Assembly (NCBI RefSeq): GCF_019090165.1
Contig: NZ_JAHRIB010000179.1
Span: forward strand, 1-64,000
Direction: 5' to 3'
DNA: 64,000 bases
Origin: Streptomyces sp. BV286
GTDB lineage: Bacteria; Actinomycetota; Actinomycetes; Streptomycetales; Streptomycetaceae
Notes under the pieces: generated by a model
The model's database searches: none
Told to the model about the DNA's origin: nothing
What the model saw: the letters and a program-made list of their open reading frames with translations, nothing else
Shown: piece after piece, positions 8,031-16,543 of the stretch
Numbering within the stretch: position 1 is the first letter of the stretch
How the letters are laid out: the number at the start of each line of letters is the position of its first letter
Position numbers and translations under genes: made by a program

Positions 8031-10282
8031 GCGATGGCCCTCCGCCTCTTCTTCGGGCGGGCCGAGCGCCTGCGGGTGTCGCGGTTGTTGCCGGCGTTCG
8101 GATCGCGCACCGTGGCGGCCGGGTCGTCGCCCGCCGGCTGCTGCTGCCCCTCCTCGGTGGCCTGCTCGTCCTTCTTCGGCGGGTACGCCTCGGCCTTCGG
8201 GGAGTCGATCGACCCGTCCTTCTCGATCTTCGGCAGGTCCTTCTGCGGCGTGTAGAGCAGGGCCTTCTTCTTGTCGATCGCGCCGTCCTCGGACACCCCG
8301 TACAGCGCGTTGTAGATCTTGCGCACGGCGGGGCCCGAGGCACCGGAACCCGTACCACCCTGGGAGATGGTCATGACGACCGTGTAGTCCTTGGTGTAGG
8401 TGGCGAACCACGAGGTCGTCTGCTTGCCGTAGACCTCGGCCGTACCCGTCTTGGCGTGCATCGGGATCTCGTCCTGCGGCCAGCCGCCGAACCTCCAGGC
8501 GGCCGTACCGCGGGTCGCGACTCCCGCGAGGGCACCGTCTATCTCGTCGCGGGTCTTCTGCGACATCGGCAGCTTGCCGTGCGACTTCGGCTTGATCTCC
8601 TGGACGGTCTTGCCGTCCGGGCTGATGATCGCCTTGCCGACGGTCGGGTCGTAGAGGGTGCCGCCGTTGGAGATCGCCCCGTAGATCGTCGCCATCTGGA
8701 TCGGCGTGACGAGCGTGTCACCCTGTCCGATGGAGTAGTTCACGGAGTCACCGGCGCGCATCCTGTTGCCCTCGAGGCAGTTCTCGTACGCGATCTGCTG
8801 GGCGTACGAGCCGCCCTTCTTGCCGTACTTGCACCAGGCGTCCTTGTTGGCCTTCCAGTAGTCCTGCTTCCACTTGCGGTCGGGGACGCGGCCGGTGACC
8901 TCGTTCGGCAGGTCGATGCCGGTCTCCTTGCCGAGGCCGAACTGGTGGGCCGTCTTGTAGAACCAGTCCTTGGCGTTCTTGTTCGGCTTGATGCCGCCGT
9001 CCCGCTTCCACTCCTGGTGGGACAGGCTGTAGAAGACGGTGTCGCAGGAGACCTCCAGGGCGCGGCCGAGGCTGATCGGGCCGTACCCCTTGGACTCGAA
9101 GTTCTTGAAGACCTGGCCGCCGATGGAGTACGAACTGGCGCACTGGTAGGGGCCGTTGAAGGAGTAGCCGGCGTTGATCGCGGCAGCCGTCGGGACGACC
9201 TTGAAGATCGAGCCGGGGGCCGACTGGCCCTGGATCGCGCGGTTCAGGAGCGGGTAGTTGGAGTCCTTGCCGGTGAGCCGCGCGTAGTCCTTGCCGGAGA
9301 TCCCGCCGACCCAGGCGTTCGGGTCGTACGACGGGTTGGACGCCATCGACACGACCCGGCCGGTCTTGTTCTCCATGACGACGACGGCACCGGAGTCGGC
9401 CTTGTAGTTCTCGCCGGTGTTCCTGTCGTGCACGTCGCGGGCGGCCTTCATCGCCTCGTTCAGCTCGTACTCGGCGACGCGCTGGACGCGGGAGTCGATG
9501 CTGGTGACGACGTTCGCGCCGGGCTCGGCCTCGTCGCTCTTGGCCTGCCCGATGACCCGGCCGAGGTTGTCGACCTCGTAGCGGGTGACGCCGGCCTTGC
9601 CGCGCAGTTCCTTGTCGTACTGGCGCTCCAGGCCGGACCGGCCGACCTGGTCGGAGCGCAGGTACGGCGAGTCGGTGTTCTCGGCCTTGGTGATCTCCTC
9701 GTCGGTGACGGGGGAGAGATAGCCGAGGACCTGCGCGGTGTTGGCCTTGCCGGGGGCGGCGTAGCGGCGGACGGCCTGCGGCTCCGCGGTGATGCCGGGG
9801 AAGTCCTCGGCGCGCTCGCGGATCTGCAGGGCCTGCTTGGGCGTGGCCTCGTCGGTGATCGGGATCGGCTGGTAGGGCGAGCCGTTCCAGCACGGCTGCG
9901 GCGTCTTCGAGTCGCACAGCCGGACCTTGTCCAGCACGTCCGTGGCCTTCATTCCGAGGACGGCGGCCAGCTTGGTGAGGACCGCGTCGCCGTCGTCCTT
10001 CATCTTCAGCAGGTCGGTGCGGGACGCGGAGACCACGAGCCGGGTCTCGTTGTCGGCGATCGGCACCCCGCGGGCGTCCAGGATCGAACCGCGCACGGCG
10101 GGGCTGACGACCTGTTGGACGTGGTTGCCGGAGGCCTCCTTGGCGTACTCCTCGCCGTTGCGGATCTGGAGGTACCAGAGGCGCCCGCCGAGGGTGCCGA
10201 GGAGGGACAGGACGAGGACCTGGATGACGACGAGCCGGATCTGGACCCGCGGGGTCCGGCCGGTCTCGGGAATATTGGTCAC
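8027..10282 (-). CDS. mrdA: Penicillin-binding protein 2 (class B transpeptidase)
   Basis: This 751-aa protein starts at GTG 10282, chosen because a purine-rich ribosome site lies just upstream (GAGGGAGGGGGAGCA). It has a short cytoplasmic tail, one membrane anchor at about residues 14-37, a dimerisation domain and a transpeptidase domain. Active-site motifs are Ser358-x-x-Lys361 (APGSIFK), the SIGQG segment and KTG at 611-613 (AKTGTAE). It crosslinks peptidoglycan made by RodA. The C-terminus carries a disordered Lys/Glu/Gln and Arg-rich tail, which is longer than in E. coli PBP2 and typical for actinobacteria. It is the fourth gene of the mreBCD-mrdA-rodA cluster. Confidence 0.96.
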   Translation of the reverse strand: MTNIPETGRTPRVQIRLVVIQVLVLSLLGTLGGRLWYLQIRNGEEYAKEASGNHVQQVVSPAVRGSILDARGVPIADNETRLVVSASRTDLLKMKDDGDAVLTKLAAVLGMKATDVLDKVRLCDSKTPQPCWNGSPYQPIPITDEATPKQALQIRERAEDFPGITAEPQAVRRYAAPGKANTAQVLGYLSPVTDEEITKAENTDSPYLRSDQVGRSGLERQYDKELRGKAGVTRYEVDNLGRVIGQAKSDEAEPGANVVTSIDSRVQRVAEYELNEAMKAARDVHDRNTGENYKADSGAVVVMENKTGRVVSMASNPSYDPNAWVGGISGKDYARLTGKDSNYPLLNRAIQGQSAPGSIFKVVPTAAAINAGYSFNGPYQCASSYSIGGQVFKNFESKGYGPISLGRALEVSCDTVFYSLSHQEWKRDGGIKPNKNAKDWFYKTAHQFGLGKETGIDLPNEVTGRVPDRKWKQDYWKANKDAWCKYGKKGGSYAQQIAYENCLEGNRMRAGDSVNYSIGQGDTLVTPIQMATIYGAISNGGTLYDPTVGKAIISPDGKTVQEIKPKSHGKLPMSQKTRDEIDGALAGVATRGTAAWRFGGWPQDEIPMHAKTGTAEVYGKQTTSWFATYTKDYTVVMTISQGGTGSGASGPAVRKIYNALYGVSEDGAIDKKKALLYTPQKDLPKIEKDGSIDSPKAEAYPPKKDEQATEEGQQQPAGDDPAATVRDPNAGNNRDTRRRSARPKKRRRAIA

Positions 10283-10331
10283 TGCTCCCCCTCCCTCGCC
10301 TCGTTCGGTGTGCTGTTGCCGGGCACCGCGC

Positions 10332-11003
10332 TCACAGCCGCTTGACTCCCTTGATGCGTCCCGCACGGGCCATCCGCGCCCTGGCGGCCTTCACCCTCAG
10401 TCCGCCGCGCTGGCTGCCGATGCGCAGGCCCGTGCCGGAGGACAGCCAGCCCGCGGTGACGTCGGCCGCCTTGCCTGCGCCGTTGGTCTCGGCGAGTGGA
10501 TCGTTCTCCGCGCGTCTGGCCAGGGCCATGATCCCGGGGACCACGAACGGGGCGAGCAGCAGGTCGTACACGGCGGCGGTGAACAGCAGGCTGCTGAGGC
10601 CCACGTGGCGGGCGGTGGTGTCGCCGACGAGGCCGCCCACTCCCGCGTACAGCAGCGTGGAGCCGACCGCGGCGGCCACGACCACGGCCATGGGGCCCGT
10701 CGCCGACTTGAGCTGGCCGTTCTCGGGTTTGGCGAGTCCGGCGAGGTAGCCGATGACGCAGAGCACGAGGGCGTAGCGTCCGGCGGCGTGGTCGGCGGGC
10801 GGGGCCAGGTCGGCGAGCAGACCCGCGCCGAAGCCGACGAGGGCGCCGCCGACGTGGCCGTAGACCAGGGCGAGGCCGAGGACGGTGAGCAGCAGGAGGT
10901 CCGGTACGGCGCCCGGCAGGTGCAGCCGGGCGAGGACGCTGACCTGGACCACCAGGGCGACGATCACCAGCGTCGCGGAGAGCAGCATTCGGTTGAAGCG
11001 CAT
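10332..11003 (-). CDS. mreD: Rod-shape determining protein MreD
   Basis: This 223-aa membrane protein has about five transmembrane segments in its first 165 residues (LLSATLVIVALVVQVSVLA, LLLLTVLGLALVYG and further helices). A basic cytoplasmic C-terminal tail ends in RMARAGRIKGVKRL. MreD links the cytoskeletal MreB-MreC assembly to the wall synthases. The start is ATG 11003, 14 bp after the mreC stop, with AGGAGC just upstream. The Lys/Arg-rich tail of roughly 50 residues is an actinobacterial addition compared with short E. coli MreD. Weak sequence conservation is normal for the family, so identification rests on position and topology. Confidence 0.93.
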   Translation of the reverse strand: MRFNRMLLSATLVIVALVVQVSVLARLHLPGAVPDLLLLTVLGLALVYGHVGGALVGFGAGLLADLAPPADHAAGRYALVLCVIGYLAGLAKPENGQLKSATGPMAVVVAAAVGSTLLYAGVGGLVGDTTARHVGLSSLLFTAAVYDLLLAPFVVPGIMALARRAENDPLAETNGAGKAADVTAGWLSSGTGLRIGSQRGGLRVKAARARMARAGRIKGVKRL

Positions 11004-11017
11004 GGGGAATTCAGCTC

Positions 11018-11971
11018 CTACTGCTCTTGCTGCTCTTGCTGCAGGCCGTCGGCGGGCACGTCGCCCGAGGGCGTGACCGTCACGGTCACGGTCGGCGTGG
11101 GCGTGGGCTTCGGTTTGGGTGGCAGCACGTCGTCCCGTGGGTCCTTGCGCGGGGCCTGGACGACGACGCCGACGATGTCGAGCTTGGTGAAGGACACGTA
11201 CGGCGTGACGTAGAGCGTGCGGGTCAGGTCGCCGCCGGAGGGGTCGACGCGGGACACCAGGCCCACGGGAACGCCGGGCACGAACGGCTTGTCCGCCTGG
11301 GAGCCGAAGGTGACGAGCCGGTCGCCCTTCTTGATCTTGGCCTTGCCGTTGAGCAGTTCCACGCGCAGCGGGCGGTCGCCCTGGCCGGAGGCGAAGCCGA
11401 GCTCGTCGGTGGACTCCATGCGCGTGCCGACGGTGAAGTCGGGGTCGTTGGCGAGCAGCACGGTGGCGGTGTTGGGCCCCACCGTGGTGACCCGCCCGAC
11501 CAGCCCGTCTCCGTTGAGGACGGTCATGTCGCGCTTGATGCCGTCGTTCGCGCCGACGTCGATGGTGACGGTCCAGGAGAAGCCCTGGGCCGCTCCTATG
11601 GCGATGACCTCGGCGCCCTTGATGCCGTACTGGCCCGCGCCGGCCGTTCTGAGGATCTTGTCGAGCTGTTTGAGACGGCTGCGGTTGCGGTCGTCGCTGC
11701 CCAGCTTCGCCTTCAACCCGGCGTTGGCACGCTCGAGTTGGGCGATGCGGTCGTGGCGGTCGCCGGAGTCCTTCACGGCCTGGATCGCGTTGCCGACGGG
11801 GTTGACCGCGGACGACACCCCGTTCTCGATCGGGCCGAAGACGGTGGCGGCGGTCCGCCGGGCACCGTCGACCGGCGAGTCCTCGCCGCCGCGGATGTCC
11901 ACCGTGATCAAGGCGAACGCGATGGCGATCAGCAGCACCAAGAGCAGCCGGCTCTCTCGTGTGTCCCTCAC
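11018..11971 (-). CDS. mreC: Rod-shape determining protein MreC
   Basis: This 317-aa protein has a single N-terminal membrane anchor (about residues 8-26), a coiled-coil stretch (about 60-105, with LERANAGLKAKLGSDDRNRSRLKQLDK), and the extracytoplasmic beta-barrel domain to about residue 275. A Pro/Thr-rich tail ends in a Gln-rich string. MreC is the scaffold that holds PBP2 and RodA on the outer face of the membrane. A 181-bp gap with a strong hairpin (12103-12138) separates it from mreB, so mreC and the genes after it probably receive only part of the mreB transcription. Confidence 0.95.
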   Translation of the reverse strand: MRDTRESRLLLVLLIAIAFALITVDIRGGEDSPVDGARRTAATVFGPIENGVSSAVNPVGNAIQAVKDSGDRHDRIAQLERANAGLKAKLGSDDRNRSRLKQLDKILRTAGAGQYGIKGAEVIAIGAAQGFSWTVTIDVGANDGIKRDMTVLNGDGLVGRVTTVGPNTATVLLANDPDFTVGTRMESTDELGFASGQGDRPLRVELLNGKAKIKKGDRLVTFGSQADKPFVPGVPVGLVSRVDPSGGDLTRTLYVTPYVSFTKLDIVGVVVQAPRKDPRDDVLPPKPKPTPTPTVTVTVTPSGDVPADGLQQEQQEQ

Positions 11972-12102
11972 GTGCGGCGGCCGTGCCTTCCTCGTCGGAA
12001 TTTCGTCTGTGACTCGTCCAGCAGGGTCCCGAAGAGCCCTGGAGCGCCCTGAAGGGCGGAACCCGCGAGTGTTGTGCGGAGCTTATGCCTCGATATCAAC
12101 GA

Positions 12103-12138
12103 TCCGCCGTACGAGAAGGGATCATCTCGTACGGCGGA
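12103..12138 (-). terminator. Strong hairpin between mreB and mreC
   Basis: A perfect 14-bp stem (12103-12116 with 12125-12138, 8-nt loop) lies 14 bp after the mreB stop. This would leave mreB as an abundant monocistronic message with limited read-through into mreCD-mrdA-rodA, in line with the higher need for the filament protein. No T-run follows. Confidence 0.8.
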
Positions 12139-12152
12139 ATCGAAGAGTTACG

Positions 12153-13184
12153 TCATCTGCGCGGCTGGGCGTCCAGCACCTGCTGGAGCGCCTCGAACTC
12201 CTCCACGCACTTGCCGGAGCCGAGCGCCACGCTGTCCAGCGGGTCCTCGGCGATGTGGATCGGCATGCCCGTCTCGCGGCGCAGCCGCTCGTCGAGGCCA
12301 CGCAGGAGTGCGCCACCGCCGGTCAGCACGATGCCGCGGTCCATGACGTCGCCGGACAGCTCCGGCGGGCACTTGTCGAGGGTGGTCTTGACCGCGTCGA
12401 CGATGGCGTTGACGGGTTCCTCGATCGCCTTGCGGACTTCGGCGGCCGAGATGACGACGGTCTTGGGAAGCCCGGACACGAGGTCCCGGCCACGGATTTC
12501 GGTGTGTTCGTCATTGTCGAGGTCGTACGCGGAACCGATCGTGATCTTGATCTGCTCGGCCGTCCGCTCACCGAGAAGGAGCGAGTACTCCTTCTTGATG
12601 TGCTGGATGATCGCGTTGTCCAGCTCGTCGCCGGCCACGCGGATGGACTGTGCCGTGACGATTCCGCCGAGCGAGATGACCGCTACCTCGGTGGTGCCGC
12701 CACCGATGTCCACCACCATGTTGCCGGTCGCCTCGTGGACCGGCAGACCGGAGCCGATGGCCGCGGCCATGGGCTCCTCGATGATGTGCACCTGGCGGGC
12801 GCCGGCCTGGGACGACGCCTCGATGACGGCACGACGCTCGACGCCCGTGATGCCGGAGGGCACACAGACGACGACGCGAGGACGGGCAAGATAGCGCCGC
12901 TTGTGGATCTTCAGGATGAAGTAGCGGAGCATGCGCTCGGTGATCTCGAAGTCGGCGATGACACCGTCCTTCAGCGGGCGCACGGCAACGATGTTGCCCG
13001 GCGTCCGCCCGATCATCTTCTTCGCTTCCGCGCCGACCGCGAGAATGCCACCGGTGTTGGTGTTGATCGCGACGACGGACGGCTCGTTGAGTACGATCCC
13101 GCGACCCCTGACGTACACCAGCGTGTTGGCGGTCCCGAGGTCGACAGCCATGTCACGGCCGATGAACGACATTGAGTTCCCCAT
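12153..13184 (-). CDS. mreB: Rod-shape determining actin-like protein MreB
   Basis: This 343-aa actin-fold ATPase has the phosphate-1 motif [14 protein letters not shown] near the N-terminus, the phosphate-2 motif [14 protein letters not shown] and the adenosine motif [13 protein letters not shown]. It forms membrane-bound filaments that guide wall synthesis; in Streptomyces it is mainly needed for spore-wall thickening. The start chosen is ATG 13184 (MGNSMSF). An internal ATG at 13172, preceded closely by GGGGAA, is a fair alternative giving 339 aa. It heads the mre cluster behind a 746-bp upstream region that contains a perfect 30-bp palindrome. Confidence 0.97.
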   Translation of the reverse strand: MGNSMSFIGRDMAVDLGTANTLVYVRGRGIVLNEPSVVAINTNTGGILAVGAEAKKMIGRTPGNIVAVRPLKDGVIADFEITERMLRYFILKIHKRRYLARPRVVVCVPSGITGVERRAVIEASSQAGARQVHIIEEPMAAAIGSGLPVHEATGNMVVDIGGGTTEVAVISLGGIVTAQSIRVAGDELDNAIIQHIKKEYSLLLGERTAEQIKITIGSAYDLDNDEHTEIRGRDLVSGLPKTVVISAAEVRKAIEEPVNAIVDAVKTTLDKCPPELSGDVMDRGIVLTGGGALLRGLDERLRRETGMPIHIAEDPLDSVALGSGKCVEEFEALQQVLDAQPRR

Positions 13185-13930
13185 CAGGATTCGTCTGGCC
13201 TTCCCAAGTGGAGCTTTTGATGGCTTTTTAGGTCGGCGAGGGTGAGCGCTGTGACGTGAAGACTTCCATCGTAGTCTCGCCTGCACGAACACTGCGCGAG
13301 GGTCTTCGCCATTGTCACCAGATGACGCGCCGCCTCGCTCGTGGAGACGGGCGATCGGGGGAACGCGTTCCCCCGATCGCTCCGCATATGCCAGCGGACA
13401 GCCACCATTCTGCGCAGACCGCAGGTCAGACGCCTACCTGTCCGACAAGGCTTCAGAAGATTTTCGTACAGCCTAGGGGTGAGCCCCGTTCGGTCGAACA
13501 CCGGGCCGCACTCAGGACCGGCCGGGACGGAACGGGCTCGCTCGGAGGCCGCGTGGGGCGGCCCTCAACGGCGGGCGCAGCCGCTTCCTGGGCCGGGTCG
13601 TACGGGCGCGTCGCGCGCGGTGACCAGCGGGGCGGTCCGGCACGAGGGGGCGCTGGGGCAGTCCGGCGTCTGTCTTCCCCCGGCCCTGCCGGGCGGGGCT
13701 CGGGGACCTGTCCGGGCCGAGCCCGGGCAGTGGCGCGGGGAGCGGCCCTGCGGCACAGCCCCGCGCGGGTCACCCGCCGGCGCCGTCCGGAAACGGGTCC
13801 CGGGCCGGCACACGGCGTCGGCGCCGTTCGGGTGATGCGTCCGGCCGACGGCGCGCCGTGGGCCGGAGCCGCTCCGATTCGCGTGCGTTCGCGTGAAACG
13901 GAGCAGTCCCGGCCTGTGTCACCGCGACCG
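13185..13930. promoter_or_regulatory. Long upstream region of mreB, no gene seen
   Basis: About 746 bp separate mreB from ndk. Open frames on both strands here lack plausible starts, ribosome sites and family-like sequence. The region should hold the mreB promoter or promoters. It contains a perfect palindrome at 13351-13380. A looser inverted repeat near 13870-13904 (GCTCCG and CGGAGC arms) could be the ndk terminator. Confidence 0.55.
13351..13380. promoter_or_regulatory. Perfect 30-bp palindrome upstream of mreB
   Basis: The half GCGATCGGGGGAACG is followed directly by its exact reverse complement, so all 30 bases are self-complementary with no spacer. It lies 167 bp upstream of the mreB start. 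A palindrome without a loop suits a dimeric regulator better than an RNA hairpin, so it is annotated as a candidate operator. Confidence 0.6.
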
Positions 13931-14344
13931 CTACGCGAGGCCCGGGAAGAAGATCTTCAGCTCGCGCTCGGCCGACTCCTCGGAGTCGGAGGCGTGGATC
14001 AGGTTCTCGCGGACGATCACGCCGAAGTCACCGCGGATGGAGCCCGGGGCGGCGGCGATCGGGTCGGTCGGGCCCGCGAGTGCCCGTACGCCCTCGATGA
14101 CACGCTCGCCCGTGACGACCAGCGCCACGACCGGGCCGGAAGCCATGAAGGCGACCAGCGGCTCGTAGAAGGGCTTGCCCTTGTGCTCTCCGTAGTGCTG
14201 CTCCAGCGTGTCCTGGTCCAGCGTGCGCAGCTCCAGCGCGGTGATCTGCCAGCCGGCCTTGCGCTCGATACGGCTGATGATCTCGCCGGTCAGGCCACGA
14301 CGGACCGCGTCAGGCTTGAGAAGGACGAGGGTGCGCTGGCTCAC
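13931..14344 (-). CDS. ndk: Nucleoside diphosphate kinase
   Basis: This 137-aa cytosolic enzyme transfers the terminal phosphate of ATP to nucleoside diphosphates through a phospho-histidine. The opening SQRTLVLLKPDAVRRGL and the catalytic segment NLIHASDS, with His117 as the phosphorylated residue, are diagnostic. Length is standard. The start ATG 14344 is preceded by GAAGGAGCC on the minus strand, a good ribosome site. The gene follows valS, folC and the DUF4233 gene, and its 205-bp upstream gap contains a dispersed repeat, so it may have its own promoter. Confidence 0.98.
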   Translation of the reverse strand: MSQRTLVLLKPDAVRRGLTGEIISRIERKAGWQITALELRTLDQDTLEQHYGEHKGKPFYEPLVAFMASGPVVALVVTGERVIEGVRALAGPTDPIAAAPGSIRGDFGVIVRENLIHASDSEESAERELKIFFPGLA

Positions 14345-14466
14345 GGTGGTGGCTCCTTCAGGTCACAGATGTGCGGATGACGAGGCTACAGGGCGTGTCC
14401 GGGTGCGTGTTACGCAGCGTCAGGTGTATACGGGCCGGAGAGGTCGAGGCACAGCCCCGTCCTTCA

Positions 14467-14516
14467 GGGGCGCGGGGAACTGCGTTCAGAGGCGCGGGCA
14501 ACTTCGCGACCGGCCA
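14467..14516. repeat. Dispersed Streptomyces intergenic repeat (double copy)
   Basis: GGGGCGCGGGGAACTGCG (14467-14484) is followed by a degenerate second copy (GAGGCGCGGGCAACTTCGCGACCGGCCAC, from 14488). The same core occurs at 6725, 16480, 23545, 29135 and 56598. It lies between the DUF4233 gene and ndk and is non-coding. Confidence 0.75.
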
Positions 14517-14549
14517 CACCCCGCCCGCACCCGACAACCGGAGTCACCC

Positions 14550-14903
14550 CTACGCCGTGTTGCCCCCGGCCTCGGCCTGCGCGGCGAACCGCGCCTTCGC
14601 CTCCTCCACCTTGCGTCCGTAGTGGACCGAGGCCCACCACAGCGCGGCGAAAACGGCCCCCAGGAAGAACATCACCGGCACCACGAACCCGCTCGCGATC
14701 AGCGCGATCTGCAGGGCCCAGCCGAGCTGGACACCTCCCGGCCGCGTGATCATCCCGCACAGCAGCAGGCACAGCACCATCGTGATCCCGCACACCGTCC
14801 AGACCGTGGCCATGGACAGATCGGGGTCCTTCATCGCCACGAGCCCGGCGAACCCGATGACGAAGAACTCACCGATCAGCGTCGAAGCACAGAGCGTACG
14901 CAC
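14550..14903 (-). CDS. DUF4233 domain-containing small membrane protein
   Basis: This 117-aa protein has about four hydrophobic segments (around residues 8-24, 33-52, 60-78 and 78-92) and a charged C-terminal tail (HYGRKVEEAKARFAAQAEA). It matches the actinobacterial DUF4233 family, which is always found just after folC. The start is 3 bp after the folC stop, so the two are co-translated. No function is known; the stable link with folate polyglutamylation suggests a membrane-side role related to folate or to the neighbouring ndk, but this is not demonstrated. Confidence 0.88.
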   Translation of the reverse strand: MRTLCASTLIGEFFVIGFAGLVAMKDPDLSMATVWTVCGITMVLCLLLCGMITRPGGVQLGWALQIALIASGFVVPVMFFLGAVFAALWWASVHYGRKVEEAKARFAAQAEAGGNTA

Positions 14904-14906
14904 GGT

Positions 14907-16430
14907 TCAGCCCCTCCCCAGCAGCAGCCGGGCCTCGCCGACCGTGATGACGGAACCGGTCACGAGGACACCACCGCCCGCGTACTCGGCCTCCTCCTCG
15001 GCCAGCGTGATCGCGGCCTCCAGCGCGTCGTCCAGCCGGGGCTCGACCTGCACGCGGTCCTCCCCGAACACCTCGACGGCGACAGCGGCGAGCGTGTCCG
15101 CGTCCATCGCCCGATGGCTGGAGTTCTGCGTGACCACGACCTCGGTGAAGATCGGCTCGAAGGCCTCCAGCAGCCCTCGTACGTTCTTGTCCTCGCTCGC
15201 TCCGACGATCCCGATCAGCCGGCTGAAGTCGAAGACCTCACGGATCCCCTCGGCGGTCGCCCGGGCGCCCGCCGGATTGTGTGCGGCATCCAGGACGACG
15301 GTCGGCGACCGGCGCACGACCTCCAGCCTGCCCGGCGAGGCGACCGCCGCGAAGGCCTTGCGGACCGTGTCGATGTCGAGCGGCTCCGGCCGCTGCGACC
15401 CGACGCCGAAGAACGCCTCCACGGCGGCGAGCGCCACCGCGGCGTTGTGCGCCTGGTACGCCCCGTGCAGCGGGATGTACACCTCTTCGTACTCCCCGCC
15501 GAGACCGCGGAGCGTCAGCAGCTGCCCGCCGACGGCGACCTGGCGGCTCACGACGCCGAACTCGAGCCCCTCGCGGGCGACTGTGGCATCGACCTCGACG
15601 GCCTTCTTGAGCAACACCTGGGCGGCGTCGACGGGCTGCTGGGCCAGGATCACCGTCGCGTCCTGCTTGACGATCCCGGCCTTCTCCGTGGCGATCTCCC
15701 CCGGGGTCGTACCGAGCCGGTCCGTGTGGTCCAGATCGATGGGGGTCACCACGGCGACATCGCCGTCGATCACGTTCGTGGCGTCCCAGCTGCCGCCCAT
15801 CCCGACCTCGACGACGGCCACGTCGACGGGCGTGTCCGCGAAGGCCGCGTACGCCATGCCCGTGAGCACCTCGAAGAAGGAGAGGCGGAACTCCTGCCGG
15901 GAGTCGACCATCTCGACGTACGGCTGGATGTCCCGGTACGTCTCCACGAACCGCTCGGCGGAGATCGCCGCCCCGTCCAGGCTGATCCGCTCGGTGATCG
16001 ACTGGACGTGCGGCGAGGTGTACCGCCCGGTGCGCAGGTCGAAGGCGCTGAGCAGCGCCTCGATCATGCGGGCCGTGGACGTCTTGCCGTTCGTCCCCGT
16101 GATGTGGATCGAGGGGTACGCCCGCTGCGGCTCGCCGAGCACGTCCATGAGCGCGGCGATCCGGCTCACGGACGGCTCCAGCTTGGTCTCGCCCCACCGT
16201 GTGGCGAGCTCGGCCTCCACCTCGCGCAGCGCCTTGTCGGTCTCCGGGTCGCCCGGGCGACCGGGGATGTCGGACTGCGGCGGTCCGCCCTGCGTGCGCA
16301 GGGTGCGGCTGCCGGCCTCGATCACGGCGAGATCGGGATCGCGCTCCGTCTCCGCCTCGACGATCTCGTCGAACGGATCCGAGGCGTCGTACGGGTCGGA
16401 CTCACTGCTGTCGTGCGGGAGCTCACTCAC
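14907..16430 (-). CDS. folC: Bifunctional folylpolyglutamate synthase/dihydrofolate synthase
   Basis: This 507-aa enzyme adds glutamate to dihydropteroate and then further glutamates to reduced folates, using ATP. It is a Mur-ligase-family fold: the P-loop ITGTNGKTSTA includes Lys116, and the central ligase and C-terminal glutamate-ligase regions (PSIHITGTN, GMGGSWDATN, DAAHNPAGA) follow. The N-terminus has about 60 extra acidic residues before the family core (SELPHDSSESDPYDASDPFDE), common in Streptomyces. It is downstream of valS behind a repeat-type hairpin at 16449-16492. Confidence 0.96.
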   Translation of the reverse strand: MSELPHDSSESDPYDASDPFDEIVEAETERDPDLAVIEAGSRTLRTQGGPPQSDIPGRPGDPETDKALREVEAELATRWGETKLEPSVSRIAALMDVLGEPQRAYPSIHITGTNGKTSTARMIEALLSAFDLRTGRYTSPHVQSITERISLDGAAISAERFVETYRDIQPYVEMVDSRQEFRLSFFEVLTGMAYAAFADTPVDVAVVEVGMGGSWDATNVIDGDVAVVTPIDLDHTDRLGTTPGEIATEKAGIVKQDATVILAQQPVDAAQVLLKKAVEVDATVAREGLEFGVVSRQVAVGGQLLTLRGLGGEYEEVYIPLHGAYQAHNAAVALAAVEAFFGVGSQRPEPLDIDTVRKAFAAVASPGRLEVVRRSPTVVLDAAHNPAGARATAEGIREVFDFSRLIGIVGASEDKNVRGLLEAFEPIFTEVVVTQNSSHRAMDADTLAAVAVEVFGEDRVQVEPRLDDALEAAITLAEEEAEYAGGGVLVTGSVITVGEARLLLGRG

Positions 16431-16448
16431 GCCCCCCAGTCTACGGAG

Positions 16449-16492
16449 CCCCGCGCCCCTGGGAGGGCGCAGCCCTAGTCAGGGGCGCGGGG
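16449..16492 (-). terminator. Repeat-type hairpin between valS and folC
   Basis: CCCCGCGCCCCTG (16449-16461) and its exact complement (16480-16492) form a 13-bp stem with an 18-nt loop. The right arm is the GGGGCGCGGGGAAC dispersed repeat, which continues into GCGCGACAGGCCAC. It sits between the valS stop (16544) and the folC start (16430). Confidence 0.75.
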
Positions 16493-16543
16493 AACTGCGC
16501 GACAGGCCACGACGGGCCGGCAGCCGACAACGGCGTGTGCCGC

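Noticed and set aside
13184-13501. 105-codon minus-strand frame over the mreB upstream region
   Set aside because: No ribosome site, poor composition, and it overlaps the mreB start; it reads like non-coding DNA.
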